A DNA stretch of 64,000 nucleotides, taken from assembly GCF_000940805.1 (NCBI RefSeq), contig NZ_CP007142.1, positions 186,001 to 250,000 of the forward strand, given 5' to 3'. The first letter of the stretch is position 1. The number at the start of each line of letters is the position of its first letter. The position numbers and the translations under genes were made by a program. The notes below the pieces were generated by a model that was not told where the DNA came from, did no database searches, and worked only from the letters and a program-made list of their open reading frames with translations. The stretch is from Gynuella sunshinyii YC6258 (lineage in GTDB: Bacteria; Pseudomonadota; Gammaproteobacteria; Pseudomonadales; Natronospirillaceae). This document shows positions 19,460 through 28,427 of the stretch, piece after piece.

Positions 19460-19661
19460 TTTCTTTGGAAAGCACTTTTTTCCAGGTACGCTTAGAATCA
19501 AAATTGCGAATATCTTCATTCAGTACTTTGGTTTTCGGAAAGTTCAATCCATAAGAGGCAGTCAGGTCTGGATCAATATCAATAGACAAGCCGACATCCC
19601 ACCCAGCTTGTCTTGCGCCAAGGCTGAAACCACCACATCCTGAAAACAAATCAATAATCAT
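19455..19661 (-). pseudogene. Cytosine-C5 DNA methyltransferase, N-terminal fragment
   Basis: 68 codons containing motif I (DLFSGCGGFSLGARQAG) and motif II (SIDIDPDLTASYGLNFP) of C5 methyltransferases. The frame then runs into the end of the miniature element and stops, so the PCQ catalytic motif and the target-recognition region are gone. It lies 51 bases after the DrmB-like gene. DISARM class 2 systems carry a 5mC methyltransferase, so this may be the remains of the system's own modification gene. Confidence 0.85.
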
Positions 19662-19712
19662 AAATCGTCGCTATAAACTCGAAGCCTTTACCAATTATTG
19701 CATGTTCCTATG

Positions 19713-21425
19713 TCAGCGTCGATCGTCATTAGCTCTACTTATCACTGATAGATAGCCACGAGGGCCAAAAAGTGTTTTTCTTGAAAGGTTTCTGTTGAAA
19801 TGGGCACATGATGGCTCCCCAATATGTAGACATGCCATGCAAGCCCCTTGGGCATTGCTACAGCCTGGGTCCAGTGCGCATCGATGTTCCCAATCAGCTA
19901 CAGAGCCCAAAAGCTTATCTAGCTCACGCTCAAAGACGGCATGCATTCCGCCAAGAACAAAATCACCTCGTGGCACAGAGTAAATGACGAATGATAGTGC
20001 TGTCTCGAGTATTATCTCCCCTAAGCCATTTCTATCGATCCCGGCATACACGGCTAATGTCCGGATAAACCTGTGGGAGAAGGAATGAATGAGCTTATGG
20101 AGGGTGTTTCTAACTAACTCTCCTTGTTCACCACATAGAAGATGAAGAATCTCTTTGTAACAGTCTTTGGGTGTTTCAGCAGATGAAACAGCTTCTATTC
20201 CATTCAGTGAAAGCCACTTTAATATTTTTTGCGGGTCGAGCCTGATGAGAAGAGATTCTGTTTCCGCTAGGTCTCCATATACTGGGGTTACTTTATATTG
20301 CTTCCTATCATGATGGGGAAACGGACACAACGTAGCTTCACCAGGCGTAAAAGACCCTCTTGTATAAGCAAAGTGACCTGTAAAAATTGGGAACTTCTCA
20401 AATAAATCTACCGCGAGAATTCCAGTTCTTCCCATTGCTTCAGGATAGCGTTGGGAATACATTTCTTTTAGAAAGTCCGTATCGCTGCCATTTTTTTGAA
20501 GGTCTTGAAGCATAAGGCGTGAATCTAGCGATGCAAGGCCAATGGTAGTTGCTTGCTCTTCAATCGTTTTCTTATTTGGGCCTTTTAATTCAGTAAGGTC
20601 TTCTCCCGCTTGTTCTGGAAGATACGCAGTCATAATATCGGCTTTCTCAACGGGAATTCCCTGAGTGATCAACATCTCTTTGATTGAGCTCCTGGTGGGT
20701 GGAACCTCATCAACAGAACGCTCCTTCATGCCATCAATAAACCAACTTATAGCTCTTTCGCCTCCACCCGCTGCACGCAACTTATCACGCGCATTATTTA
20801 CAGGCGGATTAACAATGACAATGTTGCTGGGGGTATAGACCTTTGCTGCTCTATGTATGTTGAATTTCATATTTTCACCACAGGAGCATCGAAAAAATCT
20901 CATGCCTTCCGTTCGCCACGTGCAGTCCGGGCAAGAAAAGGCGATCTCATTCAAGGATGCCACTCTAGGCATTTCCACTCGAGTACGGCGGTGAGTAGGA
21001 CACTTTGGAATTTGAATGGGCTTCAATTCTCCGCATGTATGATAAGCAACGAATGGAATCTGCGCTTTGGTTCGATTTCCGCAAGAGCAAATATCCTCAT
21101 AGTTCTCATGAAAGATACGACATTTTCTACAAACCCACTGATTTGGAAATGGTTCTACATCCACACCATTCTGAACATCTAGAGCGTAAGCTTCTAATAG
21201 CCCTCCTTTACGTAGATGGCTAAGAAACCCATTTCTATCGGTTTCGTTTCTTTCCCACTCATAGCTTGTTTGGAGGATTGCGTGTCGCAGCGATTCAGTA
21301 TCTACTGCTGCAAGCCGAATGGGTGCTCTCCAGTTTTTTACTTTCCACACTTTTCCTTTTAAATCGACAGTTTGGTTCGGTAAAAAACCGAATATTACTT
21401 GAGAAGAACTCCTTTGATCCTTCAT
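19713..21425 (-). CDS. drmB: DrmB-like DUF1998 protein
   Basis: 570 residues. Zinc-binding clusters are near 97-125 (WVCRKC, CSCGNR), 130-145 (HTCGEL, PKCPTH) and 165-185 (SCPDC, RCSCG). The C-terminal DUF1998 domain has CALDPGC, GACMACLHIGEPSC and FNRNLSRKTLFG. DUF1998 proteins pair with DrmA helicase in DISARM phage defence and with MrfA in mitomycin repair. The start codon shares a base with the drmA stop (TAATG) after a GGAGG site, so the two are translated together. No drmC (phospholipase D nuclease) gene accompanies them. Confidence 0.85.
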   Translation of the reverse strand: MKDQRSSSQVIFGFLPNQTVDLKGKVWKVKNWRAPIRLAAVDTESLRHAILQTSYEWERNETDRNGFLSHLRKGGLLEAYALDVQNGVDVEPFPNQWVCRKCRIFHENYEDICSCGNRTKAQIPFVAYHTCGELKPIQIPKCPTHRRTRVEMPRVASLNEIAFSCPDCTWRTEGMRFFRCSCGENMKFNIHRAAKVYTPSNIVIVNPPVNNARDKLRAAGGGERAISWFIDGMKERSVDEVPPTRSSIKEMLITQGIPVEKADIMTAYLPEQAGEDLTELKGPNKKTIEEQATTIGLASLDSRLMLQDLQKNGSDTDFLKEMYSQRYPEAMGRTGILAVDLFEKFPIFTGHFAYTRGSFTPGEATLCPFPHHDRKQYKVTPVYGDLAETESLLIRLDPQKILKWLSLNGIEAVSSAETPKDCYKEILHLLCGEQGELVRNTLHKLIHSFSHRFIRTLAVYAGIDRNGLGEIILETALSFVIYSVPRGDFVLGGMHAVFERELDKLLGSVADWEHRCALDPGCSNAQGACMACLHIGEPSCAHFNRNLSRKTLFGPRGYLSVISRANDDRR

Positions 21426-24400
21426 TACAGCCTCCTTCCAAAGATAGGTACTTGCGAATCAACATCACGTAAAGAAAGCATCGGCTTCTCTCCGCCTGGG
21501 ATGCAATCCGAAGGGAATTTGTGGTCTTGTGAATTGCTGAGAAGGATGTTAATAAACTCTTGATACCAAGAAGCTACTTCACTCCTTAGGCTGGCATCCA
21601 TCTTGCCAGTAAAGCCTAGTGTTTTTGTTATTTCATCAATTTCAATTTGAACGTCAAACGCATCTGAAGTGACAAAATTTCGAAGCGACGATGTAGATTG
21701 GAGAGACCTGCCGCTAATTTTTTCGTAATAAGCTGTAATTCGGGATAAAGCTATACCAGAAAGTGTTCTGGATAAAACCCGCTTACTTTTTCTCGTTATC
21801 GGTATAGGCTCAACAAATCGATCAGCCTGATTAACGAAATTCTCGAATAATCGATATACTTGAGCATCTCTTTCACGAGCTATCTTGTGAACAACGAAGA
21901 CAATCCCTGGATATCGCCTACCAACCCTCGCAGTGGCTTGAATGAAATCAGAGGTGCCTAGTGGTAGCCCCATCATAATCATCAAGTTGAGTCTATCTAC
22001 ATCAACACCGTGTGAGATCATTGAGGACGCAGTGATAGCATGGATTCGTTCATAGAAATCATCTTCCGGGCTCTGTAATCTCTTTAAAACCTCACTAACT
22101 TCATCAAATTGAACTTTGCTGGTTAATGATTCCCAATTTACTTGCCTGTTAGCGATTAGTTGCTGGAGTTCGCCTGAACGATTAACCGCTTCAATATCTC
22201 GTAGTGTGTTTCCATACACTAGCTCTGTGCCGTACAGGTTGATTATCAATTCAGCCCACATTTCATCAACACCTAATTTAGAGCAAGTGCCTGATGGGTC
22301 GCTAATCATCTCCCGAATAATGGATTGAGTAATAGAAACTATTTGTTCTGTCACCCACTCTAAAGTTAGCCCTCTGGGAGCAATGCCTATATATTTTCGC
22401 ATCAAATTATTTGATTCTGTTGACCATAGACCTTGTCCTTGCTTAGGGTCTACAGAAGGAAATAATCGAGCTCCTCTCATGTAAAGCTCTTCAGTTTGTT
22501 TCTCGTATCCATTCAAGGTGGCAGAAGATGCGAGTATCTTTGACTTTCCACCTGTAACCTGCTCAGACAGGTGGTCGTATAGACTCTCGTAATGTGAATC
22601 CACAGCTCCAAGACTATCCCGAAGCAAATGAAGCTCATCTTGTAGTCTAAATCGAGGGGGATACTTGTCAGCGGGCATCGGTAGAGGATTTACTTGTGCA
22701 TTGCATTCCCACACTAAGCATCCATTCCTAAAATCACTACGTGGTGCATAGGTATGGCCATGGCCTGGTTCTGAGCAAATACCCCATGGTGCACCAGTGA
22801 AACATGACATTCCCGAGTTCATGTGCAGTTGAGCTGCTTTATCAAGAGTTCCTACCACAATAGTAGGCAAAAACCGATAGATCTCATGATCAACTATGTG
22901 GATTGGAATTTTTGAATTGTACTTAATGCAATCAGTGTTTTTGCAAAACAAGTCAGTTTTCCATAACACTCGATCAAATTTAACGCCAACACTTCTGTTG
23001 CCACAGAATGGACATTTTTCTAAAACGCTTGAATATTTGTTAAAAGAGGAAGGGTCATTTATGTTTGGAGTAGAAGGGTCATCTTTTTTGGGGCTATCGT
23101 AGATTCTGTTTGGTGTTGCTTTGCTTCCGATGAAAAATCCAAGCGAAAATTCATCACCATCAATATGGTTCTCAGACCTAACGATTTCCGCTGCTGCAAT
23201 GGCATCAGCAAATCGCTGAGTCTGCTGAAGAGAAAGCATACGCAATGGAAACCTAGTCCAAGCAGTTATACCGGTGCTTTTTCCTGTTAGCCGATCATGG
23301 AACATTGCTGTGACAAGCAATCCAAGATATGTCTCGGTTTTCCCACCGCCGGTTGCAAACCAAACAACATCTACAATGTCGCTATCTTCAGCCGTGTTAA
23401 TTATTGAAGATAAGTTCGCGAGTAGGAAAGAAAATTGGAAGGGTCTCCATGAGGTATAACCTTTACGGGTGCCGATCATCTCCATTGCGGTGTTCATATA
23501 TATGATCGATTTCAGTAGACCTGAATTGCTTTCTAGCAAAACCAAGCCTTGGCGAAGCCTGGACAACTCATCATCAAACTTGGATGAATCCATAACCGCT
23601 TGAGATAGCATCTCATCTGTCCAACGTTCGTGCTCACTCCTGGCTCGTAAAACCTCTTTACTCCAGTTAGATGACCTCCATTTGTCAGCGCTATCAATAA
23701 TGTTGCGACAGACTGATAGCACGTTGGATGCACTCTGCAAATGATCAAAGCGCAGGTTGGGTGGTTCTGAATCACCTCCCCAATAGTCTGGCCTATGTCG
23801 ATCCACGACAGTTACGTCAGATGTTGTTAAGGTTTTCTCCTTAAAATCAAATACTACGCCACAGTTTGTACCGTATGCGTCAGCAAATCGGTTGTAACGA
23901 TATGAGTCCGGTAGCGCTTCGATTTCATATGGAACCAGGTCAATGTCGTGAATGGATAGTTCAGCCTCGTATAGCCTAGTATCTACATGGCGATCATCGC
24001 GTGAACTATCTCCACAGTTCACGAGGGATAGAGAAATCTCCCAACACTCTTCAGTACTAGCTACTACCTCAAGGTCAAGCCTTGCAGAAAAATGTTCGAG
24101 ACCAGAGTGCTCATGGAGTAAAGATGAAAACTCAGATTCCGCATATGTAGCAAAACTTTCAGTCGAATCAATATTTATTTCTACTAAATCTGACTCAATG
24201 TTTACCTTATGCCATGTCGCTGAGTTGACTTGGTATAACCAAACCGAACATTTTAGCTTGCAGCGCAACCGTGAAGAAGCGATTTTCGAGTGCCTAAAAC
24301 GAACCGTGATTGCGCATGGCTCTAAACGTTGTTCTAAACCATCCATGCTGATCGCATTCACATCAACTTCGGGAAGCAAACGGCCAAGCCAAAATTTATG

Positions 24401-24529
24401 CTGAGGTGAATTTTCTAGCTCGTAATAATCGTCTCCTCTAGCCTCACGAACCACCACCTTAGCTAGCTGATCACTAAATATTTCCAGAGCTTCCTGTTCA
24501 GTCTGTGATTTATCGATCAAATCGGTCAT
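21425..24529 (-). CDS. drmA: DrmA-like superfamily 2 helicase
   Basis: About 1034 residues from the ATG at 24529; a start at 24544 is also possible. The N-terminal ~350 residues are unfamiliar. Walker A-type FATGGGKTET lies near 398, a zinc ribbon with CPFCGNR and CKNTDC near 510-540, and Walker B-type QDELHLL near 635. Helicase C motifs HGVDVDRLNLMIMMGLPLG and QATARVGR lie near 845-880. The GGGKTE and DELHLL forms are characteristic of DrmA, the helicase of DISARM. It overlaps the sigma-factor gene by about 20 bases and drmB by one, so all three are one translational unit. Confidence 0.87.
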   Translation of the reverse strand: MTDLIDKSQTEQEALEIFSDQLAKVVVREARGDDYYELENSPQHKFWLGRLLPEVDVNAISMDGLEQRLEPCAITVRFRHSKIASSRLRCKLKCSVWLYQVNSATWHKVNIESDLVEINIDSTESFATYAESEFSSLLHEHSGLEHFSARLDLEVVASTEECWEISLSLVNCGDSSRDDRHVDTRLYEAELSIHDIDLVPYEIEALPDSYRYNRFADAYGTNCGVVFDFKEKTLTTSDVTVVDRHRPDYWGGDSEPPNLRFDHLQSASNVLSVCRNIIDSADKWRSSNWSKEVLRARSEHERWTDEMLSQAVMDSSKFDDELSRLRQGLVLLESNSGLLKSIIYMNTAMEMIGTRKGYTSWRPFQFSFLLANLSSIINTAEDSDIVDVVWFATGGGKTETYLGLLVTAMFHDRLTGKSTGITAWTRFPLRMLSLQQTQRFADAIAAAEIVRSENHIDGDEFSLGFFIGSKATPNRIYDSPKKDDPSTPNINDPSSFNKYSSVLEKCPFCGNRSVGVKFDRVLWKTDLFCKNTDCIKYNSKIPIHIVDHEIYRFLPTIVVGTLDKAAQLHMNSGMSCFTGAPWGICSEPGHGHTYAPRSDFRNGCLVWECNAQVNPLPMPADKYPPRFRLQDELHLLRDSLGAVDSHYESLYDHLSEQVTGGKSKILASSATLNGYEKQTEELYMRGARLFPSVDPKQGQGLWSTESNNLMRKYIGIAPRGLTLEWVTEQIVSITQSIIREMISDPSGTCSKLGVDEMWAELIINLYGTELVYGNTLRDIEAVNRSGELQQLIANRQVNWESLTSKVQFDEVSEVLKRLQSPEDDFYERIHAITASSMISHGVDVDRLNLMIMMGLPLGTSDFIQATARVGRRYPGIVFVVHKIARERDAQVYRLFENFVNQADRFVEPIPITRKSKRVLSRTLSGIALSRITAYYEKISGRSLQSTSSLRNFVTSDAFDVQIEIDEITKTLGFTGKMDASLRSEVASWYQEFINILLSNSQDHKFPSDCIPGGEKPMLSLRDVDSQVPIFGRRL

Positions 24530-25661
24530 AAAAGTTATCCGCATTTATCCCAATATCTATGAATTTCTTTCTTAGCTTCTCTAAGCCCTTTGCTTCGATT
24601 TGTCGTATCCTTTCTCTTGTTATATCGTAGTCCTGACCGATCATTTCCAACGTTTCTTCAAGACCTCGATCATGAAGATCAAAACGTCTATAAATGACAT
24701 CTTTTGTTCTGGGGTCAAGCTGATCAACAACGCTTTGAACCCATGACAATTCGCTCTTATGCTCTAAGATTGACTGGTTATAGTCCTTCAGCGATAGGCT
24801 GGAAATAGAATCCAGTTGCCATTCCTCAAAATCGCTTAGTGAACTTGTTTCCAGAGCGGATATTTGCGAAATAAATATTGTTTTATCTAGATTCCAATTT
24901 AGTTCATCAGCCAATCTCTCGTAGGATGGTTTTTCTAATGGGTTGTCCGCCAATAATAATTTCTTAGCTTTCTTTAGCTGAGAAACGTTGTTATGCACAT
25001 AAACAGGAAGCCTAATAGTCGCCCCGTTGTTAATAATACTCCTAGTGATGGACTGCCTAATCCACCAAACAGCGTAGGTAGAAAATTTCAGGTTTCTTTT
25101 GTAATCGAATTTTTCAACTGCTTTTACAAGGCCTAAAATACCTTCTTGGAACAGGTCTTCTGCATCTATCGTAGAGATTTCAGAATAATAAACAGCATAT
25201 TTCCAAACTAAGCGTAAGTTGCATGTAATAAATCCTTCTCGGGCTTGGCTAGCTTCGTTATATATCTTTTTCTCTAGCGCATTGGATCCATCCGAAAAAG
25301 CGTCTTTTCCTAAATCAATCTTTTGGCCTAGTATTTGTTCTTCTTGTGCGGACAGCACTTTGTGTTCTAGCAGCTTTCTTAAGGAGCTGTTGACTTTGCC
25401 GTGAAGATTGAGCTCTTCCACGTTCGGAATTGCATCGCCTAAGGAATCACTACTAATGTCTCCCTCTAATTCCTCGCAATCGTCGTCATAAATCTGTTTA
25501 TCTAATAGCGCCTCATAGAGTTCCGTTTGTTGAGGGATTGTGAGTTCAAGCGCAGCCGCGACAGTTTCAACCTCTTCACGAAATAAGGCGCGCTTTTTTC
25601 TTGCTGAATCGGCTTCAAGCCATTCGATTGCTTGCTTAATCTGTTGATCACCTTCACTCAT
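24510..25661 (-). CDS. RpoD-like sigma-70 factor within the defence operon
   Basis: 383 residues. An N-terminal segment (REEVETVAAALELTIPQQTE) and the acidic stretch after it resemble region 1.1 of primary sigma factors. Region 1.2-2 is about 105-240 (NLRLVWKYAVYY, DLFQEGILGLVKAVEKFD, FSTYAVWWIRQSITR, TIRLPVYVHNN). Region 3 includes PSYERLADELNWN. Region 4 ends ETLEMIGQDYDITRERIRQI and EAKGLEKLRKKF. All core-binding and -10/-35 recognition regions are present, so it can probably direct RNA polymerase. A full sigma-70 overlapping drmA is unusual. It may switch on the operon or redirect transcription upon infection; that is inference. Confidence 0.9.
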   Translation of the reverse strand: MSEGDQQIKQAIEWLEADSARKKRALFREEVETVAAALELTIPQQTELYEALLDKQIYDDDCEELEGDISSDSLGDAIPNVEELNLHGKVNSSLRKLLEHKVLSAQEEQILGQKIDLGKDAFSDGSNALEKKIYNEASQAREGFITCNLRLVWKYAVYYSEISTIDAEDLFQEGILGLVKAVEKFDYKRNLKFSTYAVWWIRQSITRSIINNGATIRLPVYVHNNVSQLKKAKKLLLADNPLEKPSYERLADELNWNLDKTIFISQISALETSSLSDFEEWQLDSISSLSLKDYNQSILEHKSELSWVQSVVDQLDPRTKDVIYRRFDLHDRGLEETLEMIGQDYDITRERIRQIEAKGLEKLRKKFIDIGINADNFYDRFDR

Positions 25662-25776
25662 TGTCTAACATCCATTGTCACACTCTGTTTTTATTGTTGA
25701 TAGGTCGCAGAGAGGGCGATGTTATTGCGCCTAATAACAAGCGACATTGGGCAGATCCTGAAGATACTCAAGGACT

Positions 25777-26463
25777 TCATTCTAAAAAATCCTCAAGTAT
25801 ATCTAAGGGGTCAATGGATTCTGGAACTCTTCGGGCTATGAATAAACCGGCGATCTTTCTGTCGGGCAGGACTCTGTGAAGTACAGATTGCGCAGCTTTG
25901 AAGTGGCTGCCAGTAGTGAGCATATCGTCGAATATGACTATATTTTCACGAACTTCATCGAATTTCGAATTGTCTATTTCATAATTGGCTTCTAGTTCAT
26001 CAGGCTTTAATCGGTTCCCGTCTGCGCATTCATGAGATGATCGTGTAGATGCCTTCTGTTTTAGGATTTCGGAAAAGTGAGCCAAAGGCATGATCTTACA
26101 AAATGCCTCCAGTATTTGTACAAGTCGATCATCATACAAGGGATCATCTGAGGCTTTAGATGGTGGGATTGGAACGAAAGTTAAGTTCTCAGGGTTTGCT
26201 ATTAGCCTTAAGCAATTTGCTACTGTTTTAATTGCTTTGTCTTTGTATCTAAATCTTGAAGTACCTTTAAACTCCATTCCCCATTTCAAGTTGACTATAA
26301 GTTGGTTTGTTTTACTGTGAGAATAACCTAGCCGTGCAGTATATTCTCCAAAAAAAACGCAATAGTCTTCAGGTGCCAGATAGTAATGATCCCCACGAAT
26401 GGAATCATCTACCTGAGTAAACTTATCATACATTGCTGGCCAGTCCCTGACGTACGTCTTCAT
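25777..26463 (-). CDS. Phosphoribosyltransferase-domain protein
   Basis: About 228 residues from the ATG at 26463 (MKTYVRDWPAMYDKF). The PRPP-binding loop is NIVIFDDMLTTGSHFKAAQ, near residues 172-190, with upstream LTFVPIPPSKASDDPLYDD, the ComF/type I phosphoribosyltransferase arrangement. It overlaps the DprA-like gene by 38 bases. PRTases beside DprA/SLOG proteins in defence islands are suspected of handling nucleotides or nucleotide signals; the substrate here is unknown. The next gene, the sigma factor, starts 115 bases downstream. Confidence 0.8.
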   Translation of the reverse strand: MKTYVRDWPAMYDKFTQVDDSIRGDHYYLAPEDYCVFFGEYTARLGYSHSKTNQLIVNLKWGMEFKGTSRFRYKDKAIKTVANCLRLIANPENLTFVPIPPSKASDDPLYDDRLVQILEAFCKIMPLAHFSEILKQKASTRSSHECADGNRLKPDELEANYEIDNSKFDEVRENIVIFDDMLTTGSHFKAAQSVLHRVLPDRKIAGLFIARRVPESIDPLDILEDFLE

Positions 26464-27325
26464 AATCGCGAACGCGAATGACCCCTTTCTTAAGGTATTT
26501 TTCTGGCCACGAAATATTCTTATTTTTGAAACAGCTATCAAGAATAAAAAGCTTTCTGCCTTGGGCCAATGCTGCTCGGGCTTGATATAGAGTGCCGGAT
26601 GTATCGGAAGCCTCAACGATAATAGTACCCAAGCAAAGTGCTGACATAGTGACATTTCGCTCTGGAAAAAATGTGCGATTATGGCGGTAATCTCGTTCTA
26701 TGTAGCGCTTAAATGGAACCTGACTGATTAAGAGATACTTAGTTCGGATAAGATCTTGAAGATCTTTGTTCTCTTTAGGGTAATAATGAGATATGGGAGT
26801 ACCAATAACGGCGATCGTTTGCCCGCCGTACTCAATTGCAGCCTCATGAGCTGCCCGATCTACACCTTCCGCTAGTCCAGAAACAATAGTGTAGCCATCG
26901 GCTACCAAGTTACGAACCATCTTACGTGTTCTAGCAATCCCTTCTTTTGAAACTTTTCGAGAGCCAACTACCGCAACACATGGAGTTTCTACTAAGTTCC
27001 AAAAACCCTGATAATAAAGCACTTCAACGGGGTGACGAGCATCACAAAGTCGCTCAGGGTATTCATTAGCTCCTTTGATTCGAATGCCGAACGAGTTAAC
27101 GTTGTACTGACTGATTATATCTTTTAGCGCGTTAGAATATTTTTGAATTTCAGAATCAGGTACAAAAGTTGATGGCATTGAGCCGGGGCAAGATTTTATC
27201 CTGTCCGCTATAGATTTAAAGGTGGCTTTATCCTGATCCCAAAGAGCCTCGTAGGCAGCCATCTCCTTCAGCGGGGAGACTGCTTGAGTAAAAAAATCAT
27301 TAAGCACGAGAGATTGAGACTTCAT
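26426..27325 (-). CDS. DprA/Smf-like SLOG Rossmann protein
   Basis: 299 residues. The SLOG/DprA core has VAVVGSRKVSKEG near 113, TIVSGLAEGVDRAAHEAAIE near 150, TIAVIGTPISHYYPKEN, and FFPERNVTMSALCLGTIIVE followed by ASDTSGTLYQARAALAQGRK. It has no C-terminal winged helix like transformation DprA. DprA loads RecA on ssDNA, while other SLOG proteins sense nucleotide signals; beside a PRTase and a sigma/DrmAB operon, the sensor role seems more likely. It starts 7 bases after the higA stop, so it shares the higBA transcript. Confidence 0.85.
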   Translation of the reverse strand: MKSQSLVLNDFFTQAVSPLKEMAAYEALWDQDKATFKSIADRIKSCPGSMPSTFVPDSEIQKYSNALKDIISQYNVNSFGIRIKGANEYPERLCDARHPVEVLYYQGFWNLVETPCVAVVGSRKVSKEGIARTRKMVRNLVADGYTIVSGLAEGVDRAAHEAAIEYGGQTIAVIGTPISHYYPKENKDLQDLIRTKYLLISQVPFKRYIERDYRHNRTFFPERNVTMSALCLGTIIVEASDTSGTLYQARAALAQGRKLFILDSCFKNKNISWPEKYLKKGVIRVRDYEDVRQGLASNV

Positions 27326-27332
27326 AAGCTTA

Positions 27333-27698
27333 CTATTGAGTTTGCGGTGGTTTTATCAAGGACTCTGCCGGAATGCCTAATCCTTCGTGTAGTTTCCAGA
27401 TCATCTTCAAGGTCAGAGAGCGTTTGTGATTGAGGATCTCGTAAACTCGATTACTTTTTCCGATCATGGGTTCAAGGTCTTTGACGGTTAAGCCTTTGCG
27501 TTCCATTTCAAATTTGATTGCCTCTACAGGATCGGGCAAATCCATCGGGAAGTGCTTGGCTTCGTAAGCCTCAATCAAGGTGACCATGACATCCAGCTTC
27601 TCACCTTGAAGAGTGCTAGGACCTGCCATCATCAGGTCTTCAATTTCTGTTAATGCCGCTCGGTAGTCGGCATCAGTTTTAATTGGTTTGATGTCCAT
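27333..27698 (-). CDS. higA: HigA-type antitoxin
   Basis: 121 residues: the N-terminal YRAALTEIEDLMMAG pattern and a C-terminal XRE HTH (KGLTVKDLEPMIGKSNRVYE, ILNHKRSLTLKMIWKLHEGL). It follows higB by 31 bases, the usual toxin-first order of HigBA. HigA binds the HigB toxin and represses the operon promoter. Here that would place the downstream dprA-PRTase-sigma-drmAB genes under HigA control. Confidence 0.9.
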   Translation of the reverse strand: MDIKPIKTDADYRAALTEIEDLMMAGPSTLQGEKLDVMVTLIEAYEAKHFPMDLPDPVEAIKFEMERKGLTVKDLEPMIGKSNRVYEILNHKRSLTLKMIWKLHEGLGIPAESLIKPPQTQ

Positions 27699-27729
27699 CG
27701 TTCTTATCTTTCGTTTCTACCTTGGGCAA

Positions 27730-28032
27730 TTAAATCGATTGTACATCAATCTTGCTGTACTGCTCATGAGTGCCAATAAAGCGAATATATACGGTTCCAT
27801 AGGCGTAGTTGATCCAGACAACAATTCGATATTTGGTCACCGCAATATTGAACACCACTCGCCCATCTTTAAGGATGTCGGCACTCCCGAAGTGCCGTTT
27901 TATCTCGGTAGGTGAGTTCCAATTGGCATGCAAGGTATGGCGATGCCACGCCAATGCTGGCTCCTTTGAATCCATGTATTCCGGGCTTTCCTTCCAGAAG
28001 GATTTAAGTGTCGATAGGGCGATGATTCTCAT
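27730..28032 (-). CDS. higB: HigB-type mRNA-interferase toxin
   Basis: About 100 residues from the ATG at 28032 (MRIIALSTLKSFWKESPEY). Family features are ALAWHRHTLHANWNSPTEIK, DILKDGRVVFNI and YRIVVWINYAYGTVYIRFIG, with a His-rich C-terminal part. This is the HigB branch of RelE-like ribosome-dependent mRNA interferases. A longer frame back to 28122 exists but adds non-family sequence. Confidence 0.9.
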   Translation of the reverse strand: MRIIALSTLKSFWKESPEYMDSKEPALAWHRHTLHANWNSPTEIKRHFGSADILKDGRVVFNIAVTKYRIVVWINYAYGTVYIRFIGTHEQYSKIDVQSI

Positions 28033-28427
28033 ACGATCAACATTAGTCCCATACCGGGACTTTAGCAACACATTTTTGTGTATAGGGAAAGACAGGGGTT
28101 TATATATAAGTGACGCCATCATTATAACCAGCTGAATCTAAATGATAACTTTGGATTACCATCTTTTTCCTTGTGCTTGCTATGACTGAGTGCTGCCACA
28201 ATTATTAAGTTTTGAAGGTTTTGTGTTCTATTAATCTGGCGGTGTAGCGTGAGACCCCTTGATTTATCAGGGCTCGCATTGACCATAGCCAATGGTGATA
28301 TATCCCTGCATCACACCATGAACTAAGCCACCGATTACACCGCGTCAGCAACATACTGTATACACAAACATATGTCGACGCTATCTACTGTATTTATTAG
28401 CAGGCATAGCAAGATACTCGTATTTAA
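28033..28427. other. higBA promoter region
   Basis: About 395 bp without a gene, between higB and the 889-bp repeat. A short inverted repeat, ACCAT-agcca-ATGGT at 28282-28296, is a candidate operator. It presumably carries the promoter for the whole leftward operon. Confidence 0.4.

Noticed and set aside
19141-19464. 5-bp target duplication for the 314-bp element
   Set aside because: The flanks ATCCC and TTTCT differ; swapping flanks with the second copy (ATTTT) also gives no match.
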